Shown piece after piece: positions 7,139-9,963 of a stretch of DNA of 9,963 nt (position 1 is the first letter of the stretch; each line of letters starts with the position of its first letter). The stretch lies in assembly GCA_031266155.1 (NCBI GenBank), contig JAISBO010000002.1, forward strand, positions 1-9,963, in the 5' to 3' direction. The notes below the pieces were generated by a model, which worked only from the letters and a program-made list of their open reading frames with translations, did no database searches and was not told where the DNA came from. The stretch comes from Puniceicoccales bacterium. GTDB taxonomy: Bacteria > Verrucomicrobiota > Verrucomicrobiia > Opitutales > JAIRKQ01. Position numbers and translations under genes: made by a program.

Positions 7139-9316
7139 ATGAGTGACGTTACGGGTGTGGTGAATAGAGATGTGCCTCCGGATACTGGTCCGGCGGGTGG
7201 TGTTCAAAGGGATATTAGGGTTGCTGCCAATGTTCCGCGAACATTTGCTTCGGTGAAGTCATCTCTCTATGAGAAAGTGCGAGATCTTTCCCAAAGAGTT
7301 ACCGAATACACGCATTGGGGAATAAGGGCAGGTTTGAAGATAGCAGCAGCAACGATGCCAGTGATACTAGGCGTAATGAACCTGGTGAGAATTACAACGA
7401 CGGAAGGCGCAACGACTGTAGTTGAAACCGCCAACGCGATGATTAATTCAGCTGGCGAGCCAATAACAATCATTGAAAAACTAGTACAATCAGTAACGAC
7501 CGCTTCTATTTCCCATAACCCAGTGGGGATAGCATTGATAGCACTGGGTATTGCGGTAGCTGCAACATTTATAATTGTATCGTACTTGCAACATCGAAAT
7601 ACTTCGGCAGATGTTGCCGAGCAAGGAAGAAAAGCCGCAGCTGATCTCGAAGTAGAGAAAAACATAAATGCTGGACTTCAGGCCCAAGTCACAGCGAAAA
7701 CCACCGAAGCCGCCGAGGCTAATACTGCCCTCGCCGAGGCCCAGAGACAAGCCGCTGAGAGAGAAGCCGACCTTAAGGCTCAACTAGAAGCCCTTCGGGG
7801 CCAACTTGCGGCAGCTCAGGGAGAAACCAAAGCAGCCAGTAAGGAAGCAGAAGATAATAAAGCCGCCTTCGCAGCACAGGATGCTGAGCTCAAAGCGAAG
7901 AACGATGAACTTGCAGCGAAAACTGCCGCCCTTGGTAAGGCCGATACCGACCTCGAAGCGGCCAAAAGGGACAATGCCGACCTCAATGGTGTCAATACGA
8001 GGCTCAAGAGCGATCTTGCATCGAAAACCGCCGAACTCGACGAAGCCAATAGGGATAAAGCTACCCTTCAAAGCGAACTTGACGGGGCCAATAGGGCCAA
8101 TGCCGCCCTCAATCAACAGGTCACAGCGAAAGATGGCCGAATCACCGACCTCCAGAACCAAGGCAAAGAGAAAGATGACCAAATCGCCACCCTCGAGCAA
8201 CAAGGCAAAGAGAAAGATGACCAAATCGCCGAACTCAATGGTGTCAATACGGGGCTCAAGAGCCAGCTTGAAGAGAAAACCGCCGAAGGCGAAAAGAAAG
8301 ATAGCCAAATCGCCACCCTCGAGCAACAAGCTACAGATAACAAAGCTGCTCTCGACGAGGCCAATAGGGATAAAGCTGCCCTCGAGAACCAAGGCACAGC
8401 GAAAGATGACCGAATTGCGAGTCTACAAAGAGATCTTGAATCAGCCCGCAACCAAGCCACCGAGGCCGATAGGAAAGCCGAAGCTGATCTCGCTAAGGCT
8501 AATGGGGACAATGCCGGACTTCAAAGACAAATCACCGCCCTCGAGCAACAAGTCGCAGAGAAAGATGGCCAAATCACCGACCTCAATCAACAAGGCAAAG
8601 AGAAAGACGCCGAGCTCGCCAAGGCTAATGAGAACAATGGCGGACTTCAAAGACAAATCACCGCCCTCGGGCAACAACTCGACGAGGCTAGGACCCAAGG
8701 CACAGCGAAAGATGGCCAAATTGCGGATCTACGAAGAGATCTTGCCAAGGCCAACACCGACCTCGACGAAGCCAATAGGAGAGCCGAAACCACCGGTAGC
8801 AACAATGCCGGACTTCAGAATCGACTCGACGAGGCCAATAGGAAAGTCGCAGAGAAAGATGGCCAAATCACCACCCTCCGGAGCGATCTTGCAGCGAAAA
8901 CCGCCGAAGGCGAAGAGACAGATGGCCAAATTGCCACCCTCGAGCAACAAGTCGCAGAGAAAGGCACTGAACTCGCTAAGGCTAATGAGAACAATGGCGG
9001 ACTTCAAAGACAAATCACCGACCTCAGGCAACAAGTCGACGAGGCTAGGAACCAAGGCAAAGCGAAAGATGACCAAATTGCGGATCTACAAAGAGACCTC
9101 GACGGGGCCAATAGGAGAGCCGAAACCACCGGTAGCAACAATAGCGGACTTCAAAGACAAATCACCGCCCTCGATCAACAAGTCGCAAAGAAAGATAGCC
9201 AAATCGCCACCCTCGAGCAACAAGCTACAGATAACAAAGCTGCTCTCGCCAAGGCTAATGGGGACAATGCCGGACTTCAGGATCAAGTCAAAGCGAAAGA
9301 TGGCCAACTTGCCTGA
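7139..9316 (+). CDS. Large membrane-anchored modular coiled-coil protein, open to a TGA inside the repeat array
   Basis: The 725 codons to the TGA encode three parts. Residues 1-60 are soluble (many Val/Arg/Pro, no signal peptide). Residues 61-152 hold two hydrophobic segments, about 63-84 and 127-150, separated by about 42 residues; a basic/polar stretch then leads to the coil. From about residue 176 the protein is all heptads of seven-residue modules such as GLQRQIT, TLEQQVA, EKDGQIA, DLQRDLD, EANRRAE, KANENNG, with core positions at the second and sixth residue of each module. Register is unbroken except for a 4-residue stutter (ADLA, 449-452). Core positions are often Ala, Asn or Gly, so packing should be loose in places. 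I recognise no named family; long structural rod or surface/secreted protein is an inference. The same frame continues past the TGA, so this is probably the front part of a longer gene that runs off the window. Confidence 0.8.
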   Translation: MSDVTGVVNRDVPPDTGPAGGVQRDIRVAANVPRTFASVKSSLYEKVRDLSQRVTEYTHWGIRAGLKIAAATMPVILGVMNLVRITTTEGATTVVETANAMINSAGEPITIIEKLVQSVTTASISHNPVGIALIALGIAVAATFIIVSYLQHRNTSADVAEQGRKAAADLEVEKNINAGLQAQVTAKTTEAAEANTALAEAQRQAAEREADLKAQLEALRGQLAAAQGETKAASKEAEDNKAAFAAQDAELKAKNDELAAKTAALGKADTDLEAAKRDNADLNGVNTRLKSDLASKTAELDEANRDKATLQSELDGANRANAALNQQVTAKDGRITDLQNQGKEKDDQIATLEQQGKEKDDQIAELNGVNTGLKSQLEEKTAEGEKKDSQIATLEQQATDNKAALDEANRDKAALENQGTAKDDRIASLQRDLESARNQATEADRKAEADLAKANGDNAGLQRQITALEQQVAEKDGQITDLNQQGKEKDAELAKANENNGGLQRQITALGQQLDEARTQGTAKDGQIADLRRDLAKANTDLDEANRRAETTGSNNAGLQNRLDEANRKVAEKDGQITTLRSDLAAKTAEGEETDGQIATLEQQVAEKGTELAKANENNGGLQRQITDLRQQVDEARNQGKAKDDQIADLQRDLDGANRRAETTGSNNSGLQRQITALDQQVAKKDSQIATLEQQATDNKAALAKANGDNAGLQDQVKAKDGQLA
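8190..8287 (+). repeat. 98-bp direct repeat, copy 1 (partner 9840-9937)
   Basis: By hand alignment this segment matches 9840-9937 with one mismatch (G in GCC versus A in ACC, at 8228/9878). The offset of 1650 bp is 78 modules plus 12 bp, the 12 bp being the stutter at 8483-8494. Confidence 0.85.
8854..9102 (+). repeat. 249-bp direct repeat, copy 1 (partner 9547-9795)
   Basis: Hand alignment to 9547-9795 shows four mismatches in 249 bases and no gaps. The offset is 693 bp, exactly 33 modules. The two copies flank the in-frame TGA. Confidence 0.88.
9056..9174 (+). repeat. 119-bp direct repeat, copy 1 (partner 9350-9468)
   Basis: Matches 9350-9468 with a single mismatch (9080 G versus 9374 A). 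The offset is 294 bp, exactly 14 modules. It overlaps the end of the 249-bp repeat, so bases 9056-9102 have three near-identical copies in the window. Confidence 0.88.
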
Positions 9317-9349
9317 CTCCAGAGCGACCTTAAATCGAAAACCGCCGAA

Positions 9350-9468
9350 GGCAAAGCGAAAGATGACCAAATTACGGATCTACAAAGAGACCTCGACGGG
9401 GCCAATAGGAGAGCCGAAACCACCGGTAGCAACAATAGCGGACTTCAAAGACAAATCACCGCCCTCGA
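9350..9468 (+). repeat. 119-bp direct repeat, copy 2
   Basis: Partner of 9056-9174 with one mismatch; lies downstream of the TGA while its partner lies upstream. Confidence 0.88.
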
Positions 9469-9546
9469 GCAACAAGCTACAGCGAAAGACGCCGCCCTTG
9501 GTAAGGCCAATGCCGCCAATGCCGGACTTCAGGATCAAGTCAAAGC

Positions 9547-9795
9547 GAAAGATGGCCAAATCACCACCCTCCGGAGCGATCTTGCAGCGAAAACCGCCGA
9601 AGGCGAAGAGAAAGATGGCCAAATTGCCACCCTCGAGCAACAAGTCGCAGAGAAAGGCACTGAACTCGCTAAGGCTAATGAGAACAATGGCGGACTTCAA
9701 AGACAAATCACCGACCTCGGGCAACAAGTCGACGAGGCTAGGAACCAAGGCAAAGCGAAAGATGACCAAATTGCGGGTCTAGAAAGAGACCTCGA
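9547..9795 (+). repeat. 249-bp direct repeat, copy 2
   Basis: Partner of 8854-9102 with four mismatches and no gaps; identity stops at 9795, where the module after RDLE differs. Confidence 0.88.
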
Positions 9796-9839
9796 ATCAG
9801 CCAATACCGCCCTTGGAGCAGCCAATAGGGATAAAGCCG

Positions 9840-9937
9840 CCCTCGAGCAACAAGGCAAAGAGAAAGATGACCAAATCACCGAACTCAATGGTGTCAATAC
9901 GGGGCTCAAGAGCCAGCTTGAAGAGAAAACCGCCGAA
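9840..9937 (+). repeat. 98-bp direct repeat, copy 2
   Basis: Partner of 8190-8287 with one mismatch, near the window edge. Confidence 0.85.
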
Positions 9938-9963
9938 CTCGCCAGGGCCAATGCCGACCTTGA

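Larger units (their letters stand above)
7685..9963 (+). repeat. 21-bp modular heptad-coding repeat array
   Basis: Every module is 21 bp and encodes one coiled-coil heptad. There are 38 modules from residue 183 to 448, a 12-bp stutter at 8483-8494, then 39 modules to the TGA, and the phase carries on to the window end. A few module types recur many times in differing order rather than as a simple tandem repeat. Base composition is visibly more GC-rich than the housekeeping genes. Confidence 0.9.
9317..9963 (+). pseudogene. In-frame continuation of the coiled-coil gene after the TGA, cut by window end
   Basis: Reading on in the frame of the gene that starts at 7139, there are 215 further sense codons and no other stop. 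They keep the heptad register exactly: the TGA occupies the first position of a module (stop-LQSDLK), followed by SKTAEGK, AKDDQIT, DLQRDLD and so on. The same module vocabulary continues to RANADL at the edge. There is no in-frame ATG after the TGA and I saw no usable GTG/TTG start, so independent translation is unlikely. It is either the 3' part of a nonsense-interrupted gene, a readthrough extension, or intact coding sequence with a base error at the stop. Confidence 0.75.

Noticed and set aside
9314..9316. TGA recoded as Gly or Trp in this organism
   Set aside because: The HIT gene and tsaB end naturally at TGA, and Trp codons in these genes are TGG, so the standard bacterial code is in use.
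7806..9782. A 658-codon plus-strand ORF overlapping the coiled-coil gene in another frame
   Set aside because: It is a low-complexity Lys/Pro/Ser product that stays open only because the 21-bp modules lack stops in that frame; it has no domain, no ribosome binding site, and the heptad frame explains the sequence.
7784..9951. Several minus-strand ORFs of 80-200 codons across the repeat array
   Set aside because: They are mirror images of the same modules; the products are repetitive Leu/Ser/Phe-rich strings without family resemblance.
7685..9963. CRISPR array or minisatellite of non-coding type
   Set aside because: Repeat units have no unique spacers, and they encode coiled-coil heptads in frame.

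Overview
The window looks like a piece of a bacterial chromosome of moderately low GC content. It has a diderm outer membrane: the minus-strand gene encodes a signal-peptide beta-barrel ending in Phe. The gene set HIT-family hydrolase, 7TM-HD phosphodiesterase, YbeY, short HPF and TsaB is housekeeping. The order HIT / 7TM-HD / YbeY and the His-to-Asp change in YbeY make me think of the Verrucomicrobiota (Opitutae-like) end of the PVC group. That placement is from memory and is an inference, not a result.

Layout: (1) 1-645, thiamine pyrophosphokinase, plus strand. (2) 646-799, an intergenic stretch carrying a strong intrinsic terminator that serves the minus-strand gene. (3) 800-1612, outer-membrane beta-barrel protein, minus strand. 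(4) 1613-1977, a divergent AT-rich intergenic region with a candidate promoter for each side. (5) 1978-6975, a compact plus-strand cluster: HIT hydrolase, PgpH-like c-di-AMP phosphodiesterase, YbeY (overlapping the phosphodiesterase stop), short ribosome hibernation factor, TsaB, and a one-TM protein overlapping tsaB by 11 bp. The cluster combines nucleotide second-messenger turnover, rRNA maturation and ribosome dormancy, and tRNA t6A synthesis. (6) 6976-7138, a terminator whose 5' arm can also pair with an upstream segment, as in an attenuator. (7) 7139 to the window end, a very large repetitive coiled-coil gene.

The unusual part is region 7. After about 150 residues with two hydrophobic segments, the protein becomes a heptad coiled coil assembled from a small vocabulary of 7-residue (21-bp) modules. 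Register is kept for roughly 760 residues with a single 4-residue stutter. Long stretches are near-identical direct repeats, offset by whole modules. An in-frame TGA at 9314-9316 interrupts the array, but the same frame continues in perfect heptad register, without another stop, to the window edge. The gene is therefore either broken by a recent nonsense change, read through, or affected by a sequence error. Its function is unknown; the architecture (membrane anchor plus long, recombination-prone rod) suggests a surface or host/partner-facing structural protein, which is inference only.
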